Position numbers and translations under genes: made by a program. The notes beneath the pieces are model-generated. The model had not been told where the DNA came from, made no database searches, and worked only from the letters and a program-made list of their open reading frames with translations. From JAEUSE01 sp964648985 (GTDB lineage Bacteria > Patescibacteriota > Doudnabacteria > UBA920), in NCBI GenBank assembly GCA_964648985.1, contig CAZYMS010000006.1:1-64000 (forward strand): a stretch of 64,000 nt of DNA, given 5' to 3'. Positions 25,033 through 33,461 of this stretch are shown piece by piece; within the stretch, counting starts at the first letter, position 1, and the number at the start of each line of letters is the position of its first letter.

Positions 25033-25193
25033 TGTGCATAAATGTTCCAGAGGCAGAATGCGACTTTCATAGAGCAGATTTGCACTACTTGCAAAAAAAT
25101 TTTGATTCTGGCAAGCTTCCGGTAAGAAATGTTCTGATGCTTCCAAAGTCGGAACCAATGCAAGTGATACAATTTGCAAGGAGGTGCAAATGA
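25032..25193 (+). CDS. Small ORF coupled to its neighbours (53 aa)
   Basis: Starts at the ATG in TAATG, overlapping the stop of the nucleotidyltransferase, and ends at the TGA in ATGA, overlapping the start of the 98-aa gene. This double overlap suggests translational coupling. The product begins MCINVPEAECDFHRADLHYL and has no recognised domain; it has two cysteines near the start. The SD of the next gene lies within its last codons. No homology can be claimed. Confidence 0.45.
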   Translation: MCINVPEAECDFHRADLHYLQKNFDSGKLPVRNVLMLPKSEPMQVIQFARRCK

Positions 25194-25486
25194 TTACTGT
25201 CTCAATGGAGCTGCTTGAACATTTGGAGCGAGTATATGTTCCGGGTCAGAAGCGTGTGCCTTCTTTACAACCCGGAACTTGGGATCTGGAAATAGGGAGG
25301 AGGGGCTCAGTGACGTATGTTGCTGTGGGACCGTTGCCTTATAAAAGACCAACTCGTCAGTTGCTTGGATTGGCCTCGGACCTGCTTGAGCAGTTGCGAG
25401 ATAGGTCTGAATATAGCGACTGTCCTGCATGTACTCACCATCACCGAAAGGGCGCAGCGTGCTACCCGGCTCGTCGTCGGTATTGA
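25190..25486 (+). CDS. Small SD-led protein of unknown function
   Basis: A strong SD AAGGAGG at 25178-25184 precedes the ATG at 25190 by five bases. The 98-residue product starts MITVSMELLEHLERVYVPGQ and ends with a Cys/His-rich segment (SDCPACTHHHRKGAACYPARRRY) that has a CxxC and three histidines and could bind zinc. The stop codon lies inside the terminator stem at 25475-25513. Function unknown. Confidence 0.65.
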   Translation: MITVSMELLEHLERVYVPGQKRVPSLQPGTWDLEIGRRGSVTYVAVGPLPYKRPTRQLLGLASDLLEQLRDRSEYSDCPACTHHHRKGAACYPARRRY

Positions 25487-25520
25487 TAGGCATAAGCCTG
25501 ACCAATACCGACGATTTTGT
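25475..25520 (+). terminator. Intrinsic terminator
   Basis: Stem CGTCGGTATTG/CAATACCGACG (25475-25485 with 25503-25513) contains an inner AGGC-ATAA-GCCT hairpin and is followed by ATTTTGTT. It separates the small SD-led gene from the GT4 gene, whose -10 begins at 25521. Confidence 0.85.
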
Positions 25521-25533
25521 TATACTTATGGAT
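25521..25533 (+). promoter_or_regulatory. -10 box of leaderless GT4 promoter
   Basis: TATACT at 25521-25526 lies seven bases before the ATG at 25534 and directly after the terminator T-run. Confidence 0.5.
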
Positions 25534-26619
25534 ATGATTATAGGAATAGAAGCAGAACGAGCGAATAATCCGGTTAAGACTGGAGTAGAACATTATGCCC
25601 AACAGCTCATATTGCAATTCGCAGAAATCGACACTGAAAACCAATATATTTTATATCTACGCACAGAACCAGAAGAGTGGATAAAGAGGTTGCCAAAGAA
25701 TTTTAGTTATCGAGTAATGCCGTTTCCCATTTTTTGGACGCAGTTACGTCTTTCGTGGGAAATGTTATTTCATAAACCAGATGTATTGTTCGTTCCGGCG
25801 AGTTCAATGCCTATTATCCATCCACGAAAGACAGTAGTTACGGTGCATGACTTGGCCTTTATGTTTTATCCAGAAACATATACTACATTCATGAGGTATT
25901 TTCATATGTTTGAAGATGTATTGGTGAGTCAGCTTGCGTGGAAAATTATTACTGTTTCCGAAAGTACAAAGCATGATTTTATTAGATTTTGGAAAACAGA
26001 TGAAAAGCGTATACACGTTGTTCATCATGGGTTTACACCTCAGATAAAGAATAGAGAAAAGCGAGTAGAGCATAGCGCAATGCAGTTGCCAGAAAAATTT
26101 GCACTGTTTCTTTCCACTGTCCAACCCCGAAAGAATTTGAGCGGTCTCATAGCTGCATTTCGGGCTTATAAACAAAAACATCCTGAAGATCCGCATAAAC
26201 TAGTTGTTGCCGGGAAGGTAGGATGGAAGGCAGAAGGGATTTTACAGGAAATAGAACGTAATAAGGATGTGGTAGTATATCTAAATCACGTTACCGATGG
26301 GGAGAGAGCGTTGTTGTATGAGAAAGCCTCGGTCCTGGCAATGCCTAGCCTGTATGAAGGATTTGGCATGTGGATACTAGAGGCGTTTGACGCAGGGGTG
26401 CCAGTTATAACATCAAATATTTCTTCCATGCCTGAAGTGGCAGGGGAGGCTGCAGAGTATTGTGATCCTGCAGATACCAACAGTATAGTGGCCGCCTTAG
26501 AGAAAGTACTTTTGGACAAAGAATATGCGGCTGGGTTGATAGTAAAAGGATCGAACCGATTAAAAGAATTTTCTTGGCGTAAATGCGCAGAAGAAACTTT
26601 AGATGTCTTGAAAGCCTAG
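25534..26619 (+). CDS. GT4-family glycosyltransferase
   Basis: The start MIIGIEAERANNPVKTGVEHYA at 25534 matches how this family begins and lies seven bases after TATACT; a longer frame to 25429 runs through the terminator. The 361-residue GT-B enzyme has TVHDLAFMFYPE in the N-terminal half and the C-terminal donor-site pattern VQPRKNLSGLI, then MPSLYEGFGMWILEAFDAGVPVITSNISSMPEVAGEAA with the EGFG...E site. It probably adds a sugar from a nucleotide donor to the lipid-linked glycan. Acceptor and sugar are unknown. It overlaps the cluster promoter layout with the ligase gene 1 bp downstream. Confidence 0.9.
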   Translation: MIIGIEAERANNPVKTGVEHYAQQLILQFAEIDTENQYILYLRTEPEEWIKRLPKNFSYRVMPFPIFWTQLRLSWEMLFHKPDVLFVPASSMPIIHPRKTVVTVHDLAFMFYPETYTTFMRYFHMFEDVLVSQLAWKIITVSESTKHDFIRFWKTDEKRIHVVHHGFTPQIKNREKRVEHSAMQLPEKFALFLSTVQPRKNLSGLIAAFRAYKQKHPEDPHKLVVAGKVGWKAEGILQEIERNKDVVVYLNHVTDGERALLYEKASVLAMPSLYEGFGMWILEAFDAGVPVITSNISSMPEVAGEAAEYCDPADTNSIVAALEKVLLDKEYAAGLIVKGSNRLKEFSWRKCAEETLDVLKA

Positions 26620-26620
26620 G

Positions 26621-28267
26621 ATGATGAACTGGAAATTGCAAATCGGAAAATGGAAAGTACCTCTGTTGCTGGCATGGCAGCTGCTTTCTGTATACCTAAT
26701 GGCTGTAGGGGTTTGGTCTACTTGGGTGTCTTGGGTAAATGTTGGACTCATTACTTTATTTATTTTAGTCAGGCCTACTTTTGAGGGTTTATTATTGGTC
26801 ACAGGCTCTATTGCGTTTTATGTGGTGTTGCCTAGTAGTTATTCAGACACTTTGTCTATGTGGCGGCCTGTGATTGCAGTGTTATTTCTGAAAACAATTT
26901 ATGAATGGTTTAACTCCCAGCGTTCGCAATCTCTAAAGACAATGTTTTTCGCGGCCACGAAAAGTGTTGTCTCTTGGTGGAAGAGTGGGTATTGGTATGA
27001 GAGGCTAGGATCTGCACTATTTGCGTTAGGTGTAGTATCGTTATTATTCGCGCGGTATCCACTGCGCGGTGCGTCGCAGCTTGTCTTTTTGCTTAACACG
27101 GTATTGCTATATCCTGTAGTCGTTTGGGTTGTAAAAAGTCGCGGACAATTTGTTAGGCTACTCATGTATGGTGCGCTTTCTACTGGTACCATTGTAGCCA
27201 TTGGATACGTCCAGTTTATAGCGACTCTTTTTAGTGTGACCTATTACTTTTGGCAATACTGGGCGCTCCGTGTGGCAAGTTTGTACTATGGCTTGCCATT
27301 GGCTAAAGTTCTCCAGTATTCAAATTCATGGGTCACTGTGCAAGGTGAAGCGAAAACTCTTCGTATGTTTAGTATTATGCCTAGCAGTCATGCCTTCGCC
27401 ATGGTGTGTGTGTTCTTCTTGGCGTTTGCGTTGCCGTTGCTATATTTAAAATTTGAGGGTGTAGGCAAAAAGGGTGACCCTTTTGCTGTAAATGGGTCAC
27501 CCTTTTTGCGGTGGACATGGGTGGGAGTTGTATTGGCATGCTTAGCGCTCATTATCTCTGGGACGCGTGGTGTCTGGGCGGGCATGCTGCCGGTATTCAT
27601 TATTGTGGTACTGCTCTACAAAATTAAAAGCCTTAAACTTACCGAGCTGCTTAAACCAGCGCTGGCTGCTATGCTTCTCGTTATAATTTTATTTGAAGCG
27701 TCCCCACTTCTGGATCGTGGCTTTGCGTGGGTGCGTAATGCGGGCGGCGAAGGGACTTTAGATAGGGTAGAAAGTATTATTAATCCAGAAGAAACATCCA
27801 ATGCCGGTCGGCTTGCAATGTGGAAGGCTGCATCAAAGTATGCACTACAGCATCCTTTTGGGGTGGGCTACGCAAATTTTGTAGTCACCCTTTCTACTAC
27901 TGCCGACGATGTTAGTTTTGACCAGGCGGCAAGCCAGGAAAATAAACTTTATCAACTCCCTCAGCGGTATGTTACGGCGCATAGTTTATACCTCCAATTG
28001 CTCGTTGAGCTGAGCGCTGCTGGCTTGGTGCTTTTTGGAATATTTTGGCTTAATTTCTTTTATCGCGCATGGAACTATCTACGAACGGAAAACTATCTGG
28101 TAAGTCCAGAAACTATATATATTACGAGTCTTTGCGCGGTATTTCTGTGGTTCCTCGCCTACGGCGTTTTTGATGTTACCTGGCTCAATGATAAGATACT
28201 GTTATATACATTTCTCCTACTCGGCTTAGTGCGGGTGGTGATGCATGAAAGGTATAAAGCCGATTAG
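26621..28267 (+). CDS. O-antigen ligase/polymerase-like membrane protein (Wzy_C)
   Basis: This 548-residue polytopic protein has about 12 TM segments. The large extracytoplasmic loop region GRLAMWKAASKYALQHPFGVGYANFV and TAHSLYLQLLVELSAAGLVLFGIFWL match the Wzy_C/WaaL domain, which polymerises or ligates lipid-linked glycans outside the membrane. It begins one base after the GT4 stop, so the two are co-transcribed. A perfect 16-bp inverted repeat is embedded in the frame at 27465-27509, coding for a KKGDPFAVNGSPFLR-type segment between two TM segments; see the separate entry. Confidence 0.85.
   Translation: MMNWKLQIGKWKVPLLLAWQLLSVYLMAVGVWSTWVSWVNVGLITLFILVRPTFEGLLLVTGSIAFYVVLPSSYSDTLSMWRPVIAVLFLKTIYEWFNSQRSQSLKTMFFAATKSVVSWWKSGYWYERLGSALFALGVVSLLFARYPLRGASQLVFLLNTVLLYPVVVWVVKSRGQFVRLLMYGALSTGTIVAIGYVQFIATLFSVTYYFWQYWALRVASLYYGLPLAKVLQYSNSWVTVQGEAKTLRMFSIMPSSHAFAMVCVFFLAFALPLLYLKFEGVGKKGDPFAVNGSPFLRWTWVGVVLACLALIISGTRGVWAGMLPVFIIVVLLYKIKSLKLTELLKPALAAMLLVIILFEASPLLDRGFAWVRNAGGEGTLDRVESIINPEETSNAGRLAMWKAASKYALQHPFGVGYANFVVTLSTTADDVSFDQAASQENKLYQLPQRYVTAHSLYLQLLVELSAAGLVLFGIFWLNFFYRAWNYLRTENYLVSPETIYITSLCAVFLWFLAYGVFDVTWLNDKILLYTFLLLGLVRVVMHERYKAD
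27465..27509. repeat. Perfect 16-bp inverted repeat inside the ligase gene
   Basis: GCAAAAAGGGTGACCC and its exact reverse complement GGGTCACCCTTTTTGC are separated by 13 bases. A stem this strong in the middle of a membrane-protein gene looks like an inserted palindromic unit. It is 45 bases long and keeps the frame open. On the plus strand the right arm ends with TTTTTGC, which is terminator-like. Confidence 0.9.
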
Positions 28268-28291
28268 CGGCCATCTCTATTTCATTACAAT

Positions 28292-29470
28292 ATGGCAAAA
28301 GTTACTCTTATTCAGGTTATTTACAATGGTATGCGGTATATACCGCAGTCTTTTGACTCAATGATGCAGCAAACAGCTCGTGATGTAGATTACGTTGCTG
28401 TAATTTGTGGTAATGCTGATGGCGGAAAGGAGTACATCCAGCAACACTATCCCGCTGTGCGCATTATTGACTTAGGCGAGAATGCATTTTTTGCTCGTCC
28501 ACATAATATCGTCTTTAGCAATTACACCTCTGACTTTTTCCAATTGGTCAATCAGGATTTAATTTTAGAGCCGACCTATGTGGAAGAAATGATCAAAGTG
28601 TTTGAGGTTGATCCACATGTGGGAGCTGCAACGGGTAAATTGCTCAAGTATGATTTTGTAAATAATAAAAAACTAGATATTATCGATACCACCGGTGTGA
28701 CCGTGTGGACCAATGGTCGTGCTGCAGATCGCGGTCAGAATAAAAAAGACGTTGGTCAGTTTGACGCGTTACTAGACGTCATAGCGGTCTCCGGAGCAGG
28801 TCCCATGTATAGGCGAGAAGCGTTGGAGGATATTAAAATGCCAAAGTTTAGCAAGCAGCGCTGGCAGGTGCAAAATAATCGCCTCGTGCCTTCTGAGGGC
28901 GGTGATACCAATTTTTCCACCGACCACGAGTACTACGACGAAGACTTTGTTGCGTATTGGGAGGATGTAGATTTATCGCTTCGCTTGCAGGCCAGAGACT
29001 GGAAGTGCGTATACGTGCCTGCGGCAATTGGATATCATGGACGAACCGCCGGCTCTTCGGAGAAAGATTATGCGGATGTCGCAACATACCAGAAGCATCA
29101 CAACAGCCTTTCCAGCTTTGTGAGGCAGATGAATTATAAAAACCATGTCTTCCTCACGCTCAAAAATATCCCCTTCATTTCTTGGAAGTTTTTTGCTCGT
29201 GAGTTTTTTATGCTCATATATATTATCTTGCTTGAGCGAGGGACGCTTGGAATTTTTCCGATCTTTGCGAGGCAGGTCCCTACTATGTTTAAGAAGCGAA
29301 GGTGGATAGCAAAGCATAGAAAAACGAGTGCATGGCTTACGATGCGACAACGCCGGGGTATTGTTTCACTTGTGGATGAAGTAGAAGGTGTAAACCAATC
29401 GAAAACTTCCCTGAGTCATTGGACAAAAGAATTTTTTAGGCTCATGCGTTTAGTATTAGGGAAGAAATAA
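28292..29470 (+). CDS. GT2 glycosyltransferase
   Basis: A 392-residue protein with an N-terminal GT-A domain (VTLIQVIYNGMRYIPQSFDSM, then FQLVNQDLILEPTYVEEMI with the DxD-like QDL), VSGAGPMYRREAL and a second acidic site, FVAYWEDVDLSLRLQ (the ED base pair). The C-terminal third contains a hydrophobic stretch (FFMLIYIILLERGTLGIF) that would touch the membrane. This is the rhamnosyl/galactofuranosyl-like GT2 layout, and it probably extends the surface glycan. The sugar is not known. Confidence 0.88.
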   Translation: MAKVTLIQVIYNGMRYIPQSFDSMMQQTARDVDYVAVICGNADGGKEYIQQHYPAVRIIDLGENAFFARPHNIVFSNYTSDFFQLVNQDLILEPTYVEEMIKVFEVDPHVGAATGKLLKYDFVNNKKLDIIDTTGVTVWTNGRAADRGQNKKDVGQFDALLDVIAVSGAGPMYRREALEDIKMPKFSKQRWQVQNNRLVPSEGGDTNFSTDHEYYDEDFVAYWEDVDLSLRLQARDWKCVYVPAAIGYHGRTAGSSEKDYADVATYQKHHNSLSSFVRQMNYKNHVFLTLKNIPFISWKFFAREFFMLIYIILLERGTLGIFPIFARQVPTMFKKRRWIAKHRKTSAWLTMRQRRGIVSLVDEVEGVNQSKTSLSHWTKEFFRLMRLVLGKK

Positions 29471-29497
29471 ACAGTTTTACCAATTTGAGCATTAGAA

Positions 29498-30403
29498 ATG
29501 AATTCAATGGACCTCTCAATTATTCTCGTTCCTTATAAGTGCAAAGAAGTATTTAGAGTTGCACTAGATGCGGTATTTGCATCTAAGGCTAATTTTGCAT
29601 ATGAGGTGATTATTATAGATAATGACTCGCAAGATGGCACGGTAGAAATGGTCGAGCAGGAATACCTATCAAAACCGGAAATTGCTGCAAAAACCACTCT
29701 CATAAAAAATACTAACGAAGGTTTTGCCAAAGGGAATAATCGCGGTTTGCGGGTTTCTAAAGGTGCGTACAAGTTATTACTTAACCCAGATACCAAAGTT
29801 GCACCTGACACGCTGCAAATTATGATGGACTTTATGAAGTCTCGCCCAGCGGTCGGCATAGCAACATGCAAGCTTGTAAAAGGCGACGGTACATTGGATG
29901 CGGCATCGCGCAGAGGCTTGCCAGATCCATGGAACGGATTTATGCGGGTGAGCGGTTTGTCTTTCTTGCTTCCGAAATCAAAGCTTGTTGCCGGATATAA
30001 TCTGTCTCATGCTGACCCGGATGTGGAAATGGAAATAGGAGCGTGTGTGGGTGCATTCATGTTTGTTAGTCCGGCATGCTATGAGAAAATAGGTTTGCTC
30101 GACGAACAATTCTTTATGTATGGTGAAGATTTGGATTGGTGTAAGCGTGCACATGATGCAGGATTTAAAATTTGGTATTATCCTAAAACTACCACTGTGC
30201 ATTACAAAGGGTCTTCCTCCAAAAAGAACTCAAAAAAAGCTTTGTATGAATTCCATAATACTATGTGGCAATACTACAAAAAGCATTTAGTAGCGCGATA
30301 TCCCTTCGCCCTTAATTGGCTCGTGTATGTAGGTATCTGGTCACGCTACGTGTTACAATTAACCAAGAACATTTTTCGTAAGGAAGCGATTGTGAGTAAG
30401 TAA
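29498..30403 (+). CDS. GT2 glycosyltransferase (rhamnosyltransferase-like)
   Basis: A 301-residue GT-A enzyme: LSIILVPYKCKEVFRVALDAV, IIDNDSQDGTVEMVEQ, NEGFAKGNNRGLRVSKGAYKLLLNPDTKV (typical of the family), VGAFMFVSPACYEKIGLLDEQFFMYGEDLDWCKRA with the ED catalytic pair. It follows the previous GT2 by 27 bp in the same direction and closes the cluster before a spacer inverted repeat. A second in-frame ATG at 29507 is an equally good start. Likely acts on the same glycan. Confidence 0.9.
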   Translation: MNSMDLSIILVPYKCKEVFRVALDAVFASKANFAYEVIIIDNDSQDGTVEMVEQEYLSKPEIAAKTTLIKNTNEGFAKGNNRGLRVSKGAYKLLLNPDTKVAPDTLQIMMDFMKSRPAVGIATCKLVKGDGTLDAASRRGLPDPWNGFMRVSGLSFLLPKSKLVAGYNLSHADPDVEMEIGACVGAFMFVSPACYEKIGLLDEQFFMYGEDLDWCKRAHDAGFKIWYYPKTTTVHYKGSSSKKNSKKALYEFHNTMWQYYKKHLVARYPFALNWLVYVGIWSRYVLQLTKNIFRKEAIVSK

Positions 30404-30404
30404 C

Positions 30405-30512
30405 ATAGCGATATGAATATACCAATGTACTAATTATACAAATTGGTACAGTAGGCTAATCCAGCATCTTTATTTGTATAATTAGTATTCATCCGTATAT
30501 TAGCATCGAGAC
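30405..30512. repeat. Spacer inverted repeat, family C (ACTAATTATACAAAT)
   Basis: Left words CGATATGAATATACCAATG and ACTAATTATACAAAT are matched on the right by ATTTGTATAATTAGT, ATTCATCCGTATATTAGC and ATCG. It ends three bases before the CtpA ATG. A second copy is at 39661-39758. Confidence 0.8.
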
Positions 30513-30514
30513 AT

Positions 30515-31777
30515 ATGGAAACAACACCTGAACAAGTACATACACATGTGCATTCCTCCGCAGGCAAGCGTTGGCTCATAACAATTGTTATCATTTTGCT
30601 AATTGCCGGCGCTTATAAGTTTGGATATACCCAAGGGAAGTCCGGGTATGTATTTCAGCCGAGTACGTTTAAGGTCATAAACCAAAAAGATCAGCCAGGC
30701 GTGGCTGACTATAATTTGCTCTGGGATACTATTGCCAAACTCAAGGCAAGCCATATAGAAAAACCAACCGATGACCAAAAAATCCTCTACGGCGCTGTTA
30801 AGGGTGCGGTGGAGTCCGTCGGTGACCCGTATACCACCTTTTTTACCCCAGAAGAGCTTAAGAGTTTTGAAACAGATTTGTCCGGTAGTTTTGAAGGTAT
30901 AGGTGCTGAAATAGGCAAGCAGAATGGTGTTATAGTAGTTATCGCTCCTATAGATGGAACTCCTGCTAAACAAGCTGGACTATTGCCAAAGGATATTATT
31001 CTCAAAGTTGATGGCCAAGATGCAAGCAGTTGGTCTACGGAAGAGGCTGTGCGGCATATACGTGGTCAAAAAGGGACAGAAGTTACTTTGAGTATTTTTA
31101 GAGATGGCCGCAGTGAAGCGTTCGATGTAAAAATAAAACGCGACGCTATAGTTATTAAGTCCGTAAAATGGGAGCAAAAGACTGTTAAGGACGCGAGTGG
31201 TAAAGAACGCAAAGTTGGCTATATTTCCGTCAGTCGTTTTGGTGATGATACTTCTGCGTTGTTTAGTAGTGCTGTGCAGGACTTGCGCGCTAAAGGCATG
31301 GATACGTTAGTATTGGATTTACGTAATAATCCAGGTGGGTACTTAGAGACTGCAGTTGACCTTTCTAGTTACTGGGTGCCAAAAGATAAGGTCGTAGTCA
31401 CGGAAGCGCATAGTGACGGAAAAAACATAGAGTATAAATCTAAGGGGTATGCCCGATTAAGTGGTGTAAAGACCATTACGCTTATAAATGGCGGTTCTGC
31501 CTCGGCTTCGGAAATTCTTGCAGGGGCGTTGCATGATTACACGCTTACTTCCTTGTATGGCGAAAAGTCGTTCGGTAAGGGGAGTGTACAAGAAGTGTTG
31601 GACCTTCAGGGTGGTGCTGGGCTTAAGGTTACTATAGCCAAGTGGCTTACACCCAGTGGCCATAACATAAACAAGGAAGGTATAGCTCCGGATACTGAAG
31701 TGAAGCTGACTGAAGATGATATAAAAAACCAAAAGGATCCACAACTTGACAAAGCGCTACAAGATATGGTAAAGTAA
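30515..31777 (+). CDS. ctpA: S41 carboxy-terminal processing protease (CtpA-like)
   Basis: N-terminal TM (WLITIVIILLIAGAYKFG), then a PDZ domain (IDGTPAKQAGLLPKDIILKVDGQ, residues about 150-215) and an S41 catalytic domain. The Ser-Lys dyad is visible as Ser330 in GGSASASEI and Lys355 in FGKGSVQ. TLVLDLRNNPGGYLETAVDLSSY is the conserved core. It cuts proteins from their C-terminus outside the membrane. At 420 residues it is typical. No SD; the start lies just after a spacer repeat. A hairpin 48 bases after the stop separates it from the receiver-like genes. Confidence 0.93.
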   Translation: METTPEQVHTHVHSSAGKRWLITIVIILLIAGAYKFGYTQGKSGYVFQPSTFKVINQKDQPGVADYNLLWDTIAKLKASHIEKPTDDQKILYGAVKGAVESVGDPYTTFFTPEELKSFETDLSGSFEGIGAEIGKQNGVIVVIAPIDGTPAKQAGLLPKDIILKVDGQDASSWSTEEAVRHIRGQKGTEVTLSIFRDGRSEAFDVKIKRDAIVIKSVKWEQKTVKDASGKERKVGYISVSRFGDDTSALFSSAVQDLRAKGMDTLVLDLRNNPGGYLETAVDLSSYWVPKDKVVVTEAHSDGKNIEYKSKGYARLSGVKTITLINGGSASASEILAGALHDYTLTSLYGEKSFGKGSVQEVLDLQGGAGLKVTIAKWLTPSGHNINKEGIAPDTEVKLTEDDIKNQKDPQLDKALQDMVK

Positions 31778-31824
31778 GTCGCAAAACTATAGTGTTTTAG
31801 CAACCTTATATACCTTGAAATCTA

Positions 31825-31858
31825 AACAAAAGCTGAGGCCCATGCCACAGCTTTTGTT
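31825..31858 (+). terminator. Hairpin between ctpA and the receiver-like genes
   Basis: A perfect 11-bp stem AACAAAAGCTG/CAGCTTTTGTT with a 12-nt loop. The right arm is T-rich but no T-run follows, and the SD GAGGAGG begins eight bases later. It could end the ctpA transcript or protect the 5' end of the following mRNA. Confidence 0.6.
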
Positions 31859-31879
31859 CTAACCTGAGGAGGAAAAACG

Positions 31880-32326
31880 ATGAACATTTGGGTAATTGAA
31901 GACCTGGCAGGTCTTGCCCCACAAGTACTGTCTTCTTTGGTGAGTTTAGAAGTTTTGGCCGATGCTGAAATCCAATTGGTAAGCGCTGAGCAGGTTATTG
32001 TTGATATTGAACAACACAGAGGCGGGGGGTTATTTGCTCCTCGTGTGTTGATTGATACACGGTTTGGCGCTCATGCAAGTGATGACGCGTGTGCTGCATT
32101 CCACGACGCACTGCCCGATGCACTTGTTATTCACTTTACCGACATGGAAAAAATGAATTTGCATTTGCTTAAGCACTTGAAAAGCGCCAGTCCCCATTGT
32201 TTGTTAAGCTTGGTCTCAGATTGGAAGAAAGATCTGAAGACCATTGCAACACAAATAGTTGGGCGAGAGTCGCGAATGCCTACGCGTGCGGGAGTGAGTA
32301 CGCAACTGTGCGCCCCACTAAGGTAG
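31880..32326 (+). CDS. Receiver-like orphan protein 1
   Basis: Strong SD GAGGAGG (31866-31872) before the ATG. The 148-residue product looks like a response-regulator receiver fold without an output domain: MNIWVIEDLAGL (acidic pair after strand 1), PRVLIDTRF (Asp at the phospho-acceptor position), ALVIHFTD (Thr after strand 4) and CLLSLVSDWKKDL (Lys after strand 5). Helix segments between them are of the right length. Similarity is structural and by eye, so a degenerate or unrelated alpha/beta fold is possible. It is the first of three or four similar genes in a row; no histidine kinase is seen in the window. Confidence 0.6.
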   Translation: MNIWVIEDLAGLAPQVLSSLVSLEVLADAEIQLVSAEQVIVDIEQHRGGGLFAPRVLIDTRFGAHASDDACAAFHDALPDALVIHFTDMEKMNLHLLKHLKSASPHCLLSLVSDWKKDLKTIATQIVGRESRMPTRAGVSTQLCAPLR

Positions 32327-32357
32327 TTTTCCGGGCTGAGCGCCCAAAGGAGAATCT

Positions 32358-32864
32358 ATGCTGGACTTTGATATTGCTCTTGTCTATGGAGATGAAGAGT
32401 TAGCAAACAGGATGAAGAGGAAGCTCGAAGAGGCTCTGAGCCAGTCGAGCATTTATCTGATTGCTGCAGCGGATGCAGATTCGTTTGTAGCAGATTGGGT
32501 AGATGGTCGCAGGTTTATGGACGCGTTTGTAGACCTTCGGCCGTTAGATGGGCCTGACAATTTTCACGTTGCAGATCTGTATAGCCGGGCTTCGCAAAAA
32601 ATGTCCAGAGCAACTTTTGTGCATCTGATAAATAAGCCAGAAGCGGTCCTACAGCATGGGTGCGGTTTGTACTTGCATCGTGGGTCAGGTAATGTTTCAC
32701 TTGCCCCACATGCTGCCATTCTCTACGACAAAGAACTGGAAGAACGTTTGTGTAGAGCGTTGGTGACTACATTGGTCAGTAGCGCGATCTCAGACGATCT
32801 GAGTGATCTTTTTGGTAGTCCTGGCCAGGCACCGTTCACGCGAACAAGTGGTCGCCGTCGTTAA
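32358..32864 (+). CDS. Receiver-like orphan protein 2
   Basis: SD AAAGGAGA (32346-32353) precedes the ATG. Residues 1-120 resemble a receiver: DFDIALVYGDEELANRMKRKLEEAL, then FMDAFVDLRPLDGPD (candidate acceptor Asp), ATFVHLINKPEAV and CGLYLHRGSG. The Lys of strand 5 is not obvious, so phosphorylation is uncertain. The last 40 residues are a separate helical tail (ILYDKELEERLCRALVTTLV) ending in a basic SGRRR. A GGGC/GCCC hairpin precedes the SD. It is 31 bases downstream of protein 1 and probably in the same operon. Confidence 0.6.
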   Translation: MLDFDIALVYGDEELANRMKRKLEEALSQSSIYLIAAADADSFVADWVDGRRFMDAFVDLRPLDGPDNFHVADLYSRASQKMSRATFVHLINKPEAVLQHGCGLYLHRGSGNVSLAPHAAILYDKELEERLCRALVTTLVSSAISDDLSDLFGSPGQAPFTRTSGRRR

Positions 32865-32938
32865 ACTTCAAATTCACAAGCTCAATAGAGATCCAACACG
32901 GGTCTCATCTTTATCTAGGCTAAGGCCTTGGAGGGGAT

Positions 32939-33051
32939 ATGAGAATTCTCATTGTTGCCGATAACTTGGGCCTTGCCTCTGCCCTCATAATTAAAGAGGC
33001 CATGGAAGCTACGTGGAGTATTGAAGATACCTATGTAGTTATTGCCGAAAA
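32939..33051 (+). CDS. Receiver-like orphan protein 3 (truncated by the gap)
   Basis: SD GGAGGGG (32930-32936) precedes the ATG. The 37 visible residues, MRILIVADNLGLASALIIKE and onward to TYVVIAE, match the first strand and helix of a receiver-like fold and resemble the starts of the two genes before it. The frame enters the 100-N gap at 33052. The open frame at 33154-33381 may be its C-terminal end or that of another gene. Confidence 0.6.
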
Positions 33052-33151
33052 NNNNNNNNNNNNNNNNNNNNNNNNNNNNNNNNNNNNNNNNNNNNNNNNN
33101 NNNNNNNNNNNNNNNNNNNNNNNNNNNNNNNNNNNNNNNNNNNNNNNNNNN
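33052..33151. other. Assembly gap (100 N)
   Basis: Exactly 100 N, so the real length is unknown and reading frames across it cannot be trusted. It interrupts a tandem array of similar genes, where a repeat could have broken the assembly. Confidence 0.99.
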
Positions 33152-33153
33152 CT

Positions 33154-33381
33154 AAATCGTCTAGTTGGGAGCGTGAGTTAGCGACTAAAGTCATTCGCTG
33201 GCTCACTTCCAAGAAAGTAGACGATTGGTCCCGTACATTGCAGGGAGGTCATGGGGTGAACGAGTTTCTTCATTACGTCAGCAGATATTGGGCTGTCCTA
33301 GACGAACCCTTGCAGGCCCAATTACGGGAAACTTTCGTGGTAAATGAAGGTGGGTCCCAAGTCCGAATCTCACTCATATGA
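33154..33381 (+). CDS. C-terminal fragment of a gene entering from the gap
   Basis: An open frame runs from the gap edge to a TGA at 33379-33381 and encodes 75 residues, starting KSSSWERELATKVIRWLTSK and ending SQVRISLI. It lacks its own start and has the codon style of the surrounding SD-led genes. It may be the end of receiver-like protein 3 or of an additional gene lost in the gap. No family is recognised. Confidence 0.5.
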   Translation, partial: KSSSWERELATKVIRWLTSKKVDDWSRTLQGGHGVNEFLHYVSRYWAVLDEPLQAQLRETFVVNEGGSQVRISLI

Positions 33382-33404
33382 GTTGTTCGTTTGAATTTCT
33401 GTTA

Positions 33405-33440
33405 TGCCGAGGCAAGTTGCTTTGTACTCTTGTCTCGGCA
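33405..33440 (+). repeat. Leader hairpin before the 33462 gene
   Basis: A 12-bp stem TGCCGAGGCAAG/CTTGTCTCGGCA with one G-U pair and a 12-nt loop. It lies 11 bases before the SD AAGGAGG. It repeats the hairpin-then-SD layout of the genes upstream. Confidence 0.75.
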
Positions 33441-33461
33441 CCATCCTTGTGAAGGAGGTTT

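Noticed and set aside
25429..25533. Longer start for the GT4 gene at 25534
   Set aside because: The added sequence runs through a terminator stem and the -10 box and is not part of the glycosyltransferase fold.
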